NCBI RefSeq assembly: GCF_018130145.1
Contig: NZ_JAFCMB010000001.1
Coordinates: forward strand, 434,001-498,000
DNA length: 64,000 bases
Reading direction: 5' to 3'
DNA from: Bradyrhizobium sp. AUGA SZCCT0176
GTDB taxonomy: Bacteria; Pseudomonadota; Alphaproteobacteria; Rhizobiales; Xanthobacteraceae
Part shown: positions 27,106 to 36,210 of the stretch, one piece after another
Position numbering within the stretch: position 1 is the first letter of the stretch
Layout of the letters: the number at the start of each line of letters is the position of its first letter
Program-made: the position numbers and the translations under genes
The notes under the pieces: model-generated
What the model saw: only the letters and a program-made list of their open reading frames with translations
Databases searched by the model: none
Told to the model about the DNA's origin: nothing

Positions 27106-28164
27106 ATGCTGCTTTCCACAATCGACATCGCCTTGCGCGGCGCCATTGTGGCGCTGCTGCTGGTGCTCGCGGCATCGCTGTTTCGCGGGTTCGGCACCGT
27201 GCTCGCGGGGCGGCTGGCAGCGGCGTTTGCCCTGGGATCGGCCGCGCACGCCGTGAGCTATTCGATCGGCTGGACGTCGCCGGTCTCCCTTCCGTATGCG
27301 CCGTTGATTGCGCTGTCGACCGGCAATGTCGTGGTGTTCTGGCTGTTTACCCGCGCGCTGTTCGACGAGGCGTTCAGATTGCGCTGGTGGCATGTGCTGA
27401 TATGGGTCGCGGTCACCGCGTTCAGCTTCGTCAATTGCATGTGGACCGGACCGGCATTCAGTGCGCGGGTTGCCATCGTCGCGGTCAATCTGGTGGCGCT
27501 CGGATTCATTGCATTGGCGGTGGTTCAGACGATCGCCTCATGGCCCGCGGATCTGGTCGAGCGCCGGCGTGGCGTTCGCGGCTTCATCATCGGCGCGGCC
27601 GCGCTGTATGGCGGCATGAACGCGGTGCTGCAGATATTTTTGCCCGGTAGCGAGGTCGTCAACACGGTGAACTCAGCCGTTCTGGCCGGCGTGGTGGCGG
27701 CGATCTGCTACGCGATGATGCGCGTGGACGGTGCCGATCTGTTTCCCGTGGCATCTCCAGTCGCACCGGTTACGTTTGCGCCGGCTCAGACGGCCGCGGC
27801 GGAGGATGCGCACGACCAAAAGCTGGTCGATGCGCTGATGCGCCTGATGGCCGATGAGCGCATCTACCGCCACGACAACATCACGATCGGCACGCTTGCG
27901 ACCAAACTTGGAATACCCGAGTACAGATTGCGGCGGCTGATCAACCAGCGGCTCGGCTACCGCAACTTCAATGTCTTCCTCAACAACCACCGCATCGAGG
28001 AGGCCAAGGCCGCGCTGTCAGACCCGACGCAGCTTGAAGTCCCTGTCATTACTATTGCCATGGATGCCGGCTTCCAGTCGCTCGGTCCGTTCAACCGTGC
28101 CTTCAAGGCCATCACCGGCGTGACCCCGACCGAGTATAGGCGGCAAAACGCTTCGGCGGCGTGA
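27106..28164 (+). CDS. Membrane-anchored AraC-family regulator
   Basis: 352 residues. The N-terminal half (about 1-215) has about seven hydrophobic segments (for example GAIVALLLVLAASLF, VLIWVAVTAFSFVN, VAIVAVNLVALGFIALAV). The C-terminal part (about 250-350) is a double helix-turn-helix of the AraC/XylS type: YRLRRLINQRLGYRNFNVFLN and ITIAMDAGFQSLGPFNRAFK, ending GVTPTEYRRQ. It probably senses something at or in the membrane and regulates nearby transcription. The serine hydrolase gene 150 bp downstream is a possible target. Confidence 0.92.
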   Translation: MLLSTIDIALRGAIVALLLVLAASLFRGFGTVLAGRLAAAFALGSAAHAVSYSIGWTSPVSLPYAPLIALSTGNVVVFWLFTRALFDEAFRLRWWHVLIWVAVTAFSFVNCMWTGPAFSARVAIVAVNLVALGFIALAVVQTIASWPADLVERRRGVRGFIIGAAALYGGMNAVLQIFLPGSEVVNTVNSAVLAGVVAAICYAMMRVDGADLFPVASPVAPVTFAPAQTAAAEDAHDQKLVDALMRLMADERIYRHDNITIGTLATKLGIPEYRLRRLINQRLGYRNFNVFLNNHRIEEAKAALSDPTQLEVPVITIAMDAGFQSLGPFNRAFKAITGVTPTEYRRQNASAA

Positions 28165-28313
28165 TCCATAAATTGTTGTAAGTTCTACATAATTCCGAAA
28201 TCGGCGAGGCGCCCGTCAGTTTCGGCCAGTCCGATTTTCAAATCCGGCGAGCAGCCAGCAGCCCCTTCGCCAACATGCCCGGCACGCGCTCATGCGTCAT
28301 GCCGGAGGCCAAT

Positions 28314-29747
28314 GTGTTCAGACGAAACCTGCTGCTCATCCTCGCGACCACCACCGCGCTCGGCGCGCTGGCGCTCTCCGCGGCGCGGGCACGCGATGTC
28401 CCCAAAATTGCCACCGGCTTTGTCGCCAACATCCTCTGTTCGGAAACGTTTGTGTCCGGCCAGCAGCCGGACCGGATCTTTCGGGAAACCACGGCCGCGA
28501 TGCCCGGCGTCAGCCTGATCACCTGGGCGATGGACTATCGCGTCGATCGAGCGCGGAAGGAAACGACGGTGACGTTGCTCGGCCTCGGCCGCAGCCACGC
28601 GGTCTATCGCGAAGGTTTGGGCTGCTATCTCGATCACGGCGGTACGGTCGCCGAAATCGCGGTGCCATCAGACGATGTCAAATCATCACAGGCGCTATTG
28701 CCCGACATCGCATGGCCTTCGGTGGTCGCGAGCGCGAATCCCCAACTGGCCGCCGCGCTCGATCGCGCCTTTGCCGAGCCTGAGCAGCCGCCGAAGCGTG
28801 CGACCAAGGCGATTGTGGTGCTCAGGGACGGCCGCGTCGTCGCCGAGCGTTATGCCGAAGGTTACGGCATCGACACGCCGATCCTCGGCTTCTCTGCGAC
28901 CAAGTCGGTGATGTCGGCGCTGACCGGCATCCTCGTGCGCAAGGGCGCGCTGACGCTCGATCAGCCGGCGCCGATCGCGGCGTGGCAAGGCGCCAATGAT
29001 CCCAGGCGTGCGATCACGGTGGATCATCTGCTGCGTCACACCGCAGGGCTGGCGCTCGGCAGTTCGCTGCAGGCCTCGTTCGGTTCGGTGTTCGAGCCGG
29101 TCAACCGGATGAAATTCATGGAATCAGATATGGCCGGATATGCCGAGAGCGTCCCACTCGAGACGCCGCCCGGCAGCCACTGGAATTACAATGACGGCAA
29201 CACCGTCATCCTCTCGCGCGTGGTCCGCGAAGCGGCGGGCGGGAAAGCGGCGGATATGCTGCGGTTCGCGCGCGCTGAATTGTTCGCACCGCTGGGCATG
29301 CGCAACGTCACCATCGAGTTCGACGCCGCAGGCAATGCGGAGGGATCGAGCCAGATGCTTGCGACCGCGCGCGACTGGGCGCGCTTCGGCCAGCTCTACC
29401 TCAATGACGGCGTAGCCGGCGGCAAGCGCATCCTGCCCGAGGGATGGGTGAAATATTCGGCCTTGCCGACATCAAATGCCTGGGTCGGAATGGGCGCCGG
29501 CTTCTGGACCAATCTCGGCGACAGTTTTGGCGCCAACTATCGCAGCCAGCACGGCTGGCCGCGCGATGCGTTCTTCGCCAAGGGCACGATGGGGCAATAC
29601 GTGATCATCATCCCCAGCGAAAAGCTCGTCATCGTACGGCTCGGCCGCTCGCCGAACGGGCCGCCGGAGGCGGATGGGGTGTTCAGGCTGGTGGCGGACG
29701 TCGTCGCGGCGGCGGGCGACAAGGCGAAGTTGGCGCGCGGTAATTGA
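28314..29747 (+). CDS. Exported beta-lactamase-fold serine hydrolase
   Basis: 477 residues from GTG 28314, chosen because GGAGG lies 5 nt upstream; an in-frame ATG at 28299 has no such site. The N-terminus MFRRNLLLILATTTALGALALSAARA is a signal peptide. The catalytic SxxK is SATK (Ser194, Lys197) in LGFSATKSVMSALTGIL, and the second motif is Tyr-Asn in HWNYNDGNTVILSRVV. Family: periplasmic penicillin-binding-protein-like esterases or 6-aminohexanoate-dimer hydrolase relatives. Substrate unknown. It follows the AraC regulator on the same strand. Confidence 0.87.
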   Translation: MFRRNLLLILATTTALGALALSAARARDVPKIATGFVANILCSETFVSGQQPDRIFRETTAAMPGVSLITWAMDYRVDRARKETTVTLLGLGRSHAVYREGLGCYLDHGGTVAEIAVPSDDVKSSQALLPDIAWPSVVASANPQLAAALDRAFAEPEQPPKRATKAIVVLRDGRVVAERYAEGYGIDTPILGFSATKSVMSALTGILVRKGALTLDQPAPIAAWQGANDPRRAITVDHLLRHTAGLALGSSLQASFGSVFEPVNRMKFMESDMAGYAESVPLETPPGSHWNYNDGNTVILSRVVREAAGGKAADMLRFARAELFAPLGMRNVTIEFDAAGNAEGSSQMLATARDWARFGQLYLNDGVAGGKRILPEGWVKYSALPTSNAWVGMGAGFWTNLGDSFGANYRSQHGWPRDAFFAKGTMGQYVIIIPSEKLVIVRLGRSPNGPPEADGVFRLVADVVAAAGDKAKLARGN

Positions 29748-29770
29748 ATGCGTCATGAGGCAGCGCCAGC

Positions 29771-29907
29771 TTCTCCCTCTCCCCGTCCTTCACGGGGAGA
29801 GGGTTGGGGTGAGGGGCTCCATCCGCGAGTGAGCTCTATCGATAGACCTGTACCCCCTCACCCGGATTGCTTCGCAATCCGACCTCTCCCCGCAAGCGGG
29901 GCGAGGA
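29771..29907. repeat. Palindromic repeat (family A)
   Basis: Outer hairpins CCCTCTCCCCG/CGGGGAGAGGG and GACCTCTCCCCGC/GCGGGGCGAGG flank GGTGAGGGGCT, GTACCCCCTCACCC and GGATTGCTTCGCAATCC. The same element, inverted, is at 52150-52295. It lies between convergent hydrolase and MmgE/PrpD genes. Confidence 0.8.
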
Positions 29908-29918
29908 AAGAAGCGGCC

Positions 29919-31289
29919 CTACTGCCTTCCCAGCTGCGTGGCCTTCGCGACGCGATCGAATCGCTCGAGCGAGAGGATCGCGTCCGCAAGCTGGTCGGCG
30001 CGGCCGTTCAGCACCGGGCGGGCGAGGGTGAGGAATTTCTGCTGCATCGCCTGCGCGTCGGGGAATGAATCCGGCTCGCCGGAGGGATCGGCATAGAGCC
30101 GCTCATGCACGGCGTCATCGGTGGTGATGGAGACGCGCGCGCCAAAGGGATGGGTGCGGCCGATCTCGAGGCGATCGTCCTGCACCACGTCGAACTTGTC
30201 GGCGAGCGCGTTGACGGCGGCGTCGCCGAGCCGTTCGTAATCGTCCCAGCCGAAACGGCCCTGGTCGAGCGCCAGCGCGCCGGTGAAGAACATCGAGAAC
30301 TGCCCGCCGACGATCGAGGTCGGGTGACGCTTGGTGGCGGCATCGCCGGTCAGCGTGATGCCGTTGCGGTGCAAGCCGATCTCGACGCGCTTGATCTGGT
30401 CCGGCGTCAGATTGTGCTCCCGGCGCATCGCGATCAGCGCATCGAGGGCCGCGTGGGTGTAGCGGCAGCTCGGATAGGGCTTTACGCCGATCCTGAGCGT
30501 CTCATAGGTCTTGCCGAGACCGGCGGTCGCCTTGTCCGGATGCGCGTTGTCGCTGTAGCCGACGAGCAGCCCGTGCTTGCCTTCGACCGACTCGCTCGAA
30601 CCGACAAAATCGTTGCGTGCCAGGGTCGCCGCGATCACGCCGTTCATCGCGGCGGCGCCGACCTGATAGCGTTTGTTCCAGGCGCCATTGACCAGGAATT
30701 GCAGCGAGCCTGCGGCCTGGCTGCCGGAGACGCCAAAGGCCGAGATGATCTGGTCCTTTGACAGGCCGAACAGTTTGCCGGCGGCGGCGGCTGCGCCATA
30801 GGTTCCTGCGGTCGCGGTCGGATGGAAGCCGCGCGCATAATGCGAGGTGGGGTCGAGCGCGTTGCCGAGCCGGCAGCACACTTCATAGCCTGCGACGATG
30901 GCGGTGAGCACGTCGCGGCCCGATGCGCCGACCATCTCGCCGACCGCGAATGCCGCCGGCACCACGGGCGCGCTCGGATGCAGCGAGGAATCCGCGTGGG
31001 TATCGTCAAAATCCAGCGAATGGCCGAGCGCGCCGTTGAGCAAAGCGGCGACCGCGGGCGTCCAGGTCTTAGCATCGCCGAACACGGTGGATTCGCCCTT
31101 GCCGTCCAGCGCCAAGGCTTCCAGCATCTTGAGCAGCGAGGCGGTGGATTCCGCATCGCGCCGCGCCCGGATCGTGCTGCCGAGGAAATCGAGCGTCAGC
31201 ACCTTGGCGCGCGCCAATACCTCCGGCGGAATATCCTCGAATTTCAGGTTGGCGACATAGGAGGCGAGCGTTGCGGTTTCGTTGGCCAT
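29919..31289 (-). CDS. MmgE/PrpD family protein
   Basis: 456 residues from ATG 31289 (MANETATLASYVANLKFEDI); a longer frame to 31334 adds an unlike N-terminus. Typical family text is RAKVLTLDFLGSTIRARRD, ALLNGALGHSLDFDDTHADSS, GFHPTATAGTYGAAAAAGKLFGL, and VGVKPYPSCRYTHAALDAL. PrpD is 2-methylcitrate dehydratase; the broader family includes cis-aconitate decarboxylase and iminodisuccinate epimerase, so substrate stays open. Not next to other methylcitrate-cycle genes. Confidence 0.93.
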   Translation of the reverse strand: MANETATLASYVANLKFEDIPPEVLARAKVLTLDFLGSTIRARRDAESTASLLKMLEALALDGKGESTVFGDAKTWTPAVAALLNGALGHSLDFDDTHADSSLHPSAPVVPAAFAVGEMVGASGRDVLTAIVAGYEVCCRLGNALDPTSHYARGFHPTATAGTYGAAAAAGKLFGLSKDQIISAFGVSGSQAAGSLQFLVNGAWNKRYQVGAAAMNGVIAATLARNDFVGSSESVEGKHGLLVGYSDNAHPDKATAGLGKTYETLRIGVKPYPSCRYTHAALDALIAMRREHNLTPDQIKRVEIGLHRNGITLTGDAATKRHPTSIVGGQFSMFFTGALALDQGRFGWDDYERLGDAAVNALADKFDVVQDDRLEIGRTHPFGARVSITTDDAVHERLYADPSGEPDSFPDAQAMQQKFLTLARPVLNGRADQLADAILSLERFDRVAKATQLGRQ

Positions 31290-31412
31290 CGTGTTTCCTC
31301 GTTTTGGCCCGCAGGGTAGGCGGGCTGAATCCACCTTTCAAGCCGTCTCCGGGTCGCGGGCATCAGCTATGCTAAAGCTCATTTACAGGCAGGATCGCCT
31401 GCAGGTTGCGGA

Positions 31413-32540
31413 ATGGGGCGCATGGCCGGCTTTCTGAAGCGCGTGGCCGGTCGTTTGCGGTCGCGCAGGACGCAGCTGGCGCTCGCCGTCAGGGTGACGG
31501 TGGCGGCGGTTGTCGCCTACACCATCGCAAACGCCTTGCATCTGACGCTGCCGCTATGGGCTGTTCTCACCTCCCTCATCGTCACCCAGATGAGCGTCGG
31601 CCGGTCGCTGAAGGCGACCACGGACTATATGCTGGGAACGATCGGCGGCGCGATCTATGGCGGAGCGCTTGCGGTGCTGATTCCGCATTCGAGCGAAGCG
31701 GCCCTGCTGGCGTTGCTGGTGCTGACAGTGGCGCCGTTGGCCTATCTCGGATCGATCAACCCCAGCCTGACCGCGGCCACCGTGACAGGTGTGATCGTAT
31801 TGCTGATCCCGGAGATGCACCACACCAGTCCGCTGGATTCCGTGATCGATCGTCTGATCGAGGTCACCGTCGGTGCGTCCACCGGGCTAGCCGCTTCCTT
31901 TTTGGTATTGCCGTCGCGGGCGCATCGTCAGATCCGCGCCAATGCGGCGCGCTTGATCGAACTGATCGCGGGCGCGTTCTCGCAATTGCTGGTTGGCCTG
32001 ACGCATGGCCTCGACAACGACGCGGCGCACCGGATCCAGGACGGCATCGGTGCTGCGGTGACGGCCTTGCATGCAATGGGCCAGGAAGCCGAGCGCGAGC
32101 GCGCGGCGCGTTTGTCATCGGGACCGGACACCGGCCCACTGCTGCGGACCATCCTGCGGCTGCGTCATGACGTCGTGATGATCGGACGGGAGTGTTTGGT
32201 GGCATTGCCTGCGAATGTGCAGGCGCGGCTGGATACGCCCTTGTCCGGCGTGCGCGAGGCGATTGACGCCCATCTGCGCGCGTCGGCGGCCGCATTGCGC
32301 AGCGGCGCCAGCCCGCCGGTGATCGACCCCGTGCAATTCGCGCTGCAGGGCTACGCGGAGGAAGTCGCCTCGGTCCGCCGCGACGGCCTGATCCGCGGCC
32401 TGCCGGGCGATGCCGCCGAGCGCTTCTTCGCGCTCGGATTTTCGCTGGAACAGATGCGCCAAAACATCGGCGATCTCGATCGCTGCGTCGCGGAGTGGTC
32501 GGAAAAGTCGCCCGTGAAGGCAACCGGAATCGAAAGCTAG
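31413..32540 (+). CDS. FUSC-family membrane protein (aromatic acid exporter-like)
   Basis: 375 residues. An N-terminal basic stretch is followed by about five or six membrane segments (VRVTVAAVVAYTIANAL, LWAVLTSLIVTQMS, LALLVLTVAPLAYL). The signature SVGRSLKATTDYMLGTIGGAIYG marks fusaric-acid-resistance/aromatic-acid-exporter proteins. The C-terminal half is a cytoplasmic helical region. Such proteins are thought to export aromatic acids, often with a membrane-fusion partner; none is adjacent. Start 31413 or, three codons on, 31422. Confidence 0.85.
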   Translation: MGRMAGFLKRVAGRLRSRRTQLALAVRVTVAAVVAYTIANALHLTLPLWAVLTSLIVTQMSVGRSLKATTDYMLGTIGGAIYGGALAVLIPHSSEAALLALLVLTVAPLAYLGSINPSLTAATVTGVIVLLIPEMHHTSPLDSVIDRLIEVTVGASTGLAASFLVLPSRAHRQIRANAARLIELIAGAFSQLLVGLTHGLDNDAAHRIQDGIGAAVTALHAMGQEAERERAARLSSGPDTGPLLRTILRLRHDVVMIGRECLVALPANVQARLDTPLSGVREAIDAHLRASAAALRSGASPPVIDPVQFALQGYAEEVASVRRDGLIRGLPGDAAERFFALGFSLEQMRQNIGDLDRCVAEWSEKSPVKATGIES

Positions 32541-32561
32541 ACCAATGTCGCGTCGTTGACG

Positions 32562-32680
32562 GGCCTCGTGGTTCGAGACGCGCGGCCTTGCCGCGCTCCT
32601 CACCATGAGGGTCTAAGACGCCATCCTGAATTGCTAGACCCTCATCCTGAGGAGCCGCGGAGCGGCGTCTCGAAGGATGT
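32562..32680. repeat. Palindromic repeat (family E)
   Basis: Arms GGTTCGAGACGCGCGGCC...CGCTCCTCACCATGAGGGTCT and AGACCCTCATCCTGAGGAGC...GGCGTCTCGAAGGATG form a large imperfect inverted repeat between convergent genes. This GAGGAGC/TCTCGAAGGATG type is one I recall as frequent in Bradyrhizobium. Confidence 0.75.
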
Positions 32681-32691
32681 GGCCACCGACC

Positions 32692-34020
32692 CTAATCGAG
32701 ATACACGCCCAGAAAGTTGAGAACGGTGGCATCGCGTTTCGCGATGCCGTCGGTCAGCGCCTTCAATGCGGCTTCGAAGCTGGGCGCGGCCTGTGTGAGT
32801 TCCCAACTGCCGTCATGGTCCCACTCAAAACACCAGCCAAAGCGTTCGCCCTGCCCAAGATTGATCACCAGGCAGCGGCTGTGCTGCGAGGGCGCGGCGA
32901 CCGGCAACAGATCGCGCGCGGCCACGCCGTACTGCTCGCGGAAGTAAGCGTCGACTTTTTCCGGATCCTTCTCGAAGCGCGTGATGTAGTTGAACAGATT
33001 GTTGCGCTGGGTCGCCAGTTCCGTCGGCCGGTAGAAGCACAGTTCGGCCGACTCGTCCGGCAGCCGGACCTGCAATTCGGTCGACCCGTATGTCGTGAGG
33101 AACTCCCTATAATCCCTCGGCAGTGTGGCGCCGAGCGCTTGCTCGGCCTGCAGCACGTCGCTTTCGCTTGCCGGCTTCCTGGTGTGCCAACGCCAGCCCT
33201 TGTCGGATTTCGATTTGCGCTTTCTCCGTGCGACATAGTCGGCATAGGCCGGCAGCGCGATGATGTCTTCGTAGCCGCCAAACTCGTGGTACTTGAAGGC
33301 GTCATCGAAAGCCTCGTCCTGCCGCTCCGGAAAGTGCTCGACCAGAATCGTCGCGAGCTGCGCGCCGCGGTCCTGGCTTGCGTCGATCCGACAGGCCTCT
33401 TCGATCGCCTCCAGCGCGGCCTTTGGGTTATCGGCGCGCAGATGCGCCCAGCTCAGAACCTCCAATATTCGAGCCTCGAGGTCGCGATCCTCCATCGACC
33501 AGAAATAATGCGGCGTCTTGGCGGCGCGGTGGGCGGCGATGGTGTCGCGGCCGCGTTCGGCAAGCGCAATGATTTCGTTGCTGTCCTGATCGTCGGCATA
33601 GAAGTGATGGGCGGCGAGCCAGAGATAGAGCGGCTGGCTTGCCGCGGGCGTATCCTGAAGCGCGGCAAGGTATTTGGCCTGCTCGTCGAGCGGTTCGCCC
33701 AGCGCGGCCAGCATCAGATCGTCGAGGCCCTTTTGCCAGTCGGGCTTGGGCTGCGGATCCGGCAGCAGATTCCGCAGCATGTAATCCGTGTGCGTGGTTT
33801 CGATATACCCGGCTGCGGTGAGTTCGGCGACTTGCCGGCGGAACGTGGCGACGGCGGTCTTGGGTTTGGAATATTCCTTGCGCAGGAACTCGTCTTTTTT
33901 CCGCGCGCCCGGCGCCTCGTTCATATACTTGCCGACAACTGTCGGCTCGTCGCCCGGGATGAACAGCAGTCCTCGGTCATCATCGCCCGGCGGACGGTGG
34001 AAGAATTTTGCCAGCTTCAT
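32692..34020 (-). CDS. SMI1/KNR4-domain protein
   Basis: 442 residues, no signal peptide. The N-terminal two thirds is helical and TPR-like (DLEARILEVLSWAHLRADNPKAALEAIEEACRID). The C-terminal part (about 290-440) is an SMI1/KNR4 (SUKH) domain: PASESDVLQAEQALGATLPRDYREFLTTYG, then ELCFYRPTELATQ and CLVINLGQGERFGWCFEWDHDGSWEL. SUKH proteins are often immunity proteins against nucleic-acid-attacking toxins, but many are housekeeping. No toxin gene is nearby, so the role is unknown. Confidence 0.82.
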   Translation of the reverse strand: MKLAKFFHRPPGDDDRGLLFIPGDEPTVVGKYMNEAPGARKKDEFLRKEYSKPKTAVATFRRQVAELTAAGYIETTHTDYMLRNLLPDPQPKPDWQKGLDDLMLAALGEPLDEQAKYLAALQDTPAASQPLYLWLAAHHFYADDQDSNEIIALAERGRDTIAAHRAAKTPHYFWSMEDRDLEARILEVLSWAHLRADNPKAALEAIEEACRIDASQDRGAQLATILVEHFPERQDEAFDDAFKYHEFGGYEDIIALPAYADYVARRKRKSKSDKGWRWHTRKPASESDVLQAEQALGATLPRDYREFLTTYGSTELQVRLPDESAELCFYRPTELATQRNNLFNYITRFEKDPEKVDAYFREQYGVAARDLLPVAAPSQHSRCLVINLGQGERFGWCFEWDHDGSWELTQAAPSFEAALKALTDGIAKRDATVLNFLGVYLD

Positions 34021-34157
34021 GAGGGTCTCCGAACACGCGGGCGCGAGGCTGCGTGTAGGAGCCTGCCGCTAACGCAAAAGGGTCGTGCGACCGCGGCCGT
34101 CAGTCACGGACTTAACGTTTCAGTCGCATGCTCGGAACAACAGGTTCACGACGGAAA

Positions 34158-34175
34158 ACGGGCCTACGGAGGCCC
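34158..34175 (-). terminator. Weak rho-independent terminator
   Basis: On the minus strand, GGGCCT-CCGT-AGGCCC (34175-34160) followed by GTTTTCC, 16 nt after the DUF2867 stop codon. The stem is only 6 bp and the T-run short. Confidence 0.5.
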
Positions 34176-34190
34176 GCGGATCGGCCCGAT

Positions 34191-34661
34191 TCAGGCCGCA
34201 ACCTGACGCAGCAGGCTGCGGACGATCAGCCGGTGAAACGGCATGATGACGGCCAGATAGGTCCGCCCCAGCCAGTTGTGCGTCAGCACCAGCGTGGTTG
34301 CGGTGACCTCCCGGGCGGCACCTGAAGTCGCGACGTCGACGACGATGCGGAAATCCAGATGTTTGTCGTTGAAGCCGGCGACCAAGCGGTCGGGCTGCTC
34401 GCTCACGATCGGGAATATTCCGACCATCTCTCTGGGTTTAGAACTGGCGCCTGACGTCTTGAGGCCAAACGGCGTCACCAGAATGTTGCGCAGGGTCAGC
34501 AGCGCTTCGGCCCATCCCGGCTGCCGCGCCATCATGCGCTCGGCCGCCTGCCGCGCATTGAGGGCGCGATCTTCGACTTCAACGCGGTAGGCGTCGGCAA
34601 ACTGCGCGCCGGGCAGCAGCGTGTTCGGGTCAATCGCGGGTGTGACTTCGTGAACGGTCAT
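34191..34661 (-). CDS. DUF2867-type protein
   Basis: 156 residues (MTVHEVTPAIDPNTLLPGAQFADAYRVEV). It resembles the DUF2867 group: RQPGWAEALLTLRNILVTPFGLKT in the first half and a C-terminal NWLGRTYLAVIMPFHRLIVRSLL, the usual end of this family. No function is established. Its ATG overlaps the MATE transporter stop codon by 4 bp, so the two form a coupled operon. A larger frame through this region is a shadow of the transporter. Confidence 0.82.
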   Translation of the reverse strand: MTVHEVTPAIDPNTLLPGAQFADAYRVEVEDRALNARQAAERMMARQPGWAEALLTLRNILVTPFGLKTSGASSKPREMVGIFPIVSEQPDRLVAGFNDKHLDFRIVVDVATSGAAREVTATTLVLTHNWLGRTYLAVIMPFHRLIVRSLLRQVAA

Positions 34662-36061
34662 TGCAGCGCCAGCCTGTTCGAGAGCAGGCGGAAGCGCAAG
34701 ATCAGCAGAATAGCAAACACGACGGTGCCGACGGACAATCCGACCCAGACGCCACCGGCGCCAAGCGATGTCCGAAATCCGAGCGCCCAGGCGCAGGTAA
34801 AGCCGACCAGCCAGTAGCTGAAGGTCGCGAACAACAGGGGTATGCGCGTGTCGTTCATCCCGCGCAGCGCGCCGTTGGCGACGGTCTGAATACCGTCGGT
34901 GATGAAAAAGGTGGTTCCGACCAGCAGCAGCGTTGCCGTCAGCGTCGCCGTGGCGTCGACGGCTTCGCCGAGGAACAGTTCGGCGATCGTGAACCGTCCC
35001 AGGATCACGGCAAGCGTCATCGTCGCCATGAACACCGTCCCGAGCAGGATCGCGACATAGCCGGCGCGCCTGACGGCGTCGCGGTCGCGGCGCCCGACCG
35101 CATGCCCGACCCGGACGGTCGCCGCCATGCTGATCCCGAACGGCACCATGTAGAGGATGGCCGCGATCTGCAGGGCGATCTGGTGCGCGGCGAGCGCGGT
35201 GGTGCTGATCAGGCCCATCAGCAGGCCGGCCGCGCCGAACAATCCGTATTCGAGCATAAACGCCATCGAGATCGGCGCGCCGATGACGACGAGCTTGCCC
35301 ATCAACGGCCAGTCGATCCGCCAGATGCGGCCAAGCACGTGATATTTGCGGAACGGCCGGCGGCGCGCGGTGAACCACAGCCCGGCGAGGAACGTTCCGA
35401 GATTGACGATGCTGGTCGCAAGGCCCGCGCCGAACAGCCCAAGCTCAGGCAGGCCCCATTTTCCGTAGAGCAGCGGATAGACCAGCAGCGCATTGGCCGG
35501 GATCGCGGCCAGCGTGATCCACAGCACCGGCTCGGGCCGGTTCACGGCGCTCATGAAGCCGCGTATCGCGATAAACCACAGCGCCGGCAGGATGCCCCAG
35601 GCGAGGCCGAACAGATATTGTTGCGCAAGCTTTGCGGCAGCCGGCGCCTGGCCGAGCGCGATCAGGATCGCCTCGCCGCGGAACGGCAGGATCATCAGCG
35701 GCGCCGAGATCAACACCGCCGCCCACAGGCCGACGCGCAGCGCGCGCCGCACCATGCGCGGGTCGCGCGCGCCGAAAGCCTGCGCCGCCAGCGGCGCCAC
35801 GGCAGACACGAGGCCAAGGCCGAACGTGAAGATCACGAAGAAGACCGTATGCGCGAGGGCAGCCGCGGCGACCGCTTCACCGCCGAGCCGGCCGATGAAC
35901 GCCAGATCGGTCGTCATCATTGCGATCTGCCCGAGCTGCGTCAGCGCCAGAGGCACCGCGAGCTTCAGTGTTTCGGCGAACTCCTCAGCCAGATGGCCGC
36001 GCGCCCGCGCCGCCGGGGCAGGCGCGACTGCGTGTGCGTCGATTTTGTCGAGCGAGGTCAT
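34658..36061 (-). CDS. MATE-family efflux transporter (NorM-like)
   Basis: 467 residues with about 12 hydrophobic segments. MATE features are ETLKLAVPLALTQLGQIAMMTTDLAFIGRLGGEAVAAAAL at the N-terminus and VRVGHAVGRRDRDAVRRAGY in the middle. These transporters use proton or sodium gradients to expel cationic drugs and dyes. It is the first gene of a two-gene unit with DUF2867. Confidence 0.95.
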   Translation of the reverse strand: MTSLDKIDAHAVAPAPAARARGHLAEEFAETLKLAVPLALTQLGQIAMMTTDLAFIGRLGGEAVAAAALAHTVFFVIFTFGLGLVSAVAPLAAQAFGARDPRMVRRALRVGLWAAVLISAPLMILPFRGEAILIALGQAPAAAKLAQQYLFGLAWGILPALWFIAIRGFMSAVNRPEPVLWITLAAIPANALLVYPLLYGKWGLPELGLFGAGLATSIVNLGTFLAGLWFTARRRPFRKYHVLGRIWRIDWPLMGKLVVIGAPISMAFMLEYGLFGAAGLLMGLISTTALAAHQIALQIAAILYMVPFGISMAATVRVGHAVGRRDRDAVRRAGYVAILLGTVFMATMTLAVILGRFTIAELFLGEAVDATATLTATLLLVGTTFFITDGIQTVANGALRGMNDTRIPLLFATFSYWLVGFTCAWALGFRTSLGAGGVWVGLSVGTVVFAILLILRFRLLSNRLALQ

Positions 36062-36210
36062 GGAGTAGGACTAACACGGCGACGGGCCGAAAAAGTGACG
36101 GTGGCTTGCGGTAGATTTTGGTTTGACGCGTTTTCTACGCAGATAAGTCTACGCAATCTGCGTAAACTTGATTGCTATGCGAACCGGCGTCCGCTTCGCT
36201 TGAAAACGCT

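Noticed and set aside
32692..34020. SMI1/KNR4 protein as part of a toxin-immunity system
   Set aside because: No toxin or secretion gene is adjacent, and the domain also occurs in housekeeping proteins.
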